Source: JALYNX01 sp035292605
GTDB taxonomy: Bacteria; Actinomycetota; Acidimicrobiia; Spongiisociales; ZC4RG35
Assembly: GCA_035292605.1 (NCBI GenBank)
Contig: DATDPT010000022.1
Location: forward strand, 1-38,038
Direction of reading: 5' to 3'
DNA length: 38,038 nucleotides
Notes under the pieces: model-generated
Told to the model about the DNA's origin: nothing
What the model saw: the letters and a program-made list of their open reading frames with translations, nothing else
Database searches by the model: none
Program-made: the position numbers and the translations under genes
Shown here: positions 37,430 to 38,038 of the stretch, piece by piece
Numbering within the stretch: position 1 is the stretch's first letter
Layout of the letters: every line of letters starts with the position of its first letter

Positions 37430-38038
37430 TGGATCACGGCCTCCAGGTCGTCGAGAAGGAGGTTCAACTCGTCGACGGTGCGGTCGCCCATGTGCCCGAT
37501 CCGGATGGTGCTCTCCTTCAGCTTTCCGTAGCCCGAGCCGATCACCCAGTTCCTCTCCTTCATGCCGGCCACGACTGCAGGGCCAGCGATGCGCTCGGGA
37601 AGACTGATACAAGTCACCGTCGGAGAACGATGACCATCGGGGGCAAAGGGCGCCAACCCCATCGCGGCCATCTCACCAACCCATTCCAGGGTGCGCTCCC
37701 TCATCGCGGTGTGGCGCTTCCAGCGGGGCTCGATGCCCTCGGCCAGAATCCTCGTCAGCTGCACCCGCAATGCGTACATCAACGAGATCGCAGGGGTGGC
37801 CGGCGTCTGCAAGACCTCGAGGCTGCGGGTCAACGCCAACAGATCGAAGTAGACACCTTTGCCCGACAGCGAAGCGGAGCGCTCGATGAGCGCCTCCGAG
37901 GCAACCCCAAAGGCGAGCCCAGGCGGAAGGGCCATTGCCTTCTGCGAGCCGGTGAGCACCCAATCGAGAAGCCAGTCGTCGGTGCGGACCTCGGTTCCGC
38001 AGACACCGGTGACCGAATCCACCAGTAGAAAGGCACGT
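37426..38038 (-). CDS. Class V aminotransferase (serine-pathway type), C-terminal part
   Basis: The last 204 codons of a fold-type I, class V PLP aminotransferase; the N-terminus is beyond the right edge. The frame is open to the edge. FLLVDSVTGVCGTEVRTDDW contains the PLP-nitrogen aspartate, and LTGSQKAMALPPGLAFG contains the PLP lysine (SQK). RTLEWVGEMAAMGLAPFA and WVIGSGYGKLKESTIRIGHMG form the C-terminal small domain. The sequence resembles the alanine-glyoxylate or serine-pyruvate aminotransferases. Its stop overlaps the serA start by ATGA, so it probably converts phosphohydroxypyruvate to phosphoserine as an archaeal-like substitute for SerC. That substrate is inferred from the neighbour only. 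Confidence 0.9.
   Translation of the reverse strand, partial: RAFLLVDSVTGVCGTEVRTDDWLLDWVLTGSQKAMALPPGLAFGVASEALIERSASLSGKGVYFDLLALTRSLEVLQTPATPAISLMYALRVQLTRILAEGIEPRWKRHTAMRERTLEWVGEMAAMGLAPFAPDGHRSPTVTCISLPERIAGPAVVAGMKERNWVIGSGYGKLKESTIRIGHMGDRTVDELNLLLDDLEAVIQ

Overview
The window reads as an ordinary chromosomal stretch of a high-GC member of the Actinomycetota. The evidence is a WhiB-type iron-sulfur regulator, the actinobacterial mismatch endonuclease NucS, two enzymes of F420-using families, a VanW-type wall protein and an actinobacterial-type RpoB. I would guess the class Acidimicrobiia, but the sequence alone does not prove it. There is no phage, plasmid, transposase, CRISPR, tRNA or rRNA. 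Coding density is high: nearly all of the window is explained by about 38 genes, and no gap exceeds 300 bases.

Left part (1-5.7 kb): the start of rpoC and all of rpoB run leftward from a strong promoter with a structured leader of about 145 nt. A VanW/YoaR-like exported protein diverges from it. 5.7-11.2 kb: two small envelope genes on the minus strand, then a tightly packed plus-strand run of lysA, a YibE/F-like membrane protein, a RimB-like retropepsin-fold protease, a RimK ATP-grasp ligase and a succinylglutamate desuccinylase/aspartoacylase-like metallohydrolase. The last four overlap one another at their start and stop codons and look like one peptide- or amino-acid-tagging module. 11.3-13.7 kb, minus strand: WhiB, an ACAD11-like acyl-CoA dehydrogenase and an M50 membrane protease. 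13.7-19.3 kb: an M20 peptidase; then on the minus strand a coupled series of a 40-aa membrane ORF, nucS, trmL and an MFS transporter; then a plus-strand pair of an Asp-box (BNR) protein and a MoaD/ThiS-like protein ending in Gly-Gly; then a DUF454 membrane protein.

19.4-26.8 kb, plus strand: class II fructose-bisphosphate aldolase, NhaA, a zinc-ribbon mini-protein and a DDN-like deazaflavin enzyme. Next comes a TetR gene under a textbook operator and promoter, followed by a coupled heterodimeric ABC exporter. Its two halves show complementary degenerate ATPase motifs. A cloverleaf-like inverted-repeat element closes this operon. 26.9-34.2 kb: a 5'-3' exonuclease, a small acidic protein, a 3-mercaptopyruvate-type sulfurtransferase, an unrecognised protein, a membrane-anchored sulfite-oxidase-fold molybdoenzyme, Tag glycosylase, a YbdK-type glutamate-cysteine-ligase-like enzyme and a luciferase-like (LLM) oxidoreductase. 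34.2-38.0 kb: an Lgt homologue with altered active-site motifs, a GC-rich repeat cluster, an unknown polytopic membrane protein, and a serA plus class V aminotransferase pair that probably makes serine.

Two genome-wide habits stand out. First, many operon-leading genes have a TANNNT box 6-7 nt before a GTG or ATG start, which predicts leaderless mRNAs. Second, genes inside operons are joined by 4-nt GTGA, TTGA or ATGA start-stop overlaps. The most unusual non-coding features are the structured elements between convergent genes at 26.8 and 29.9 kb.
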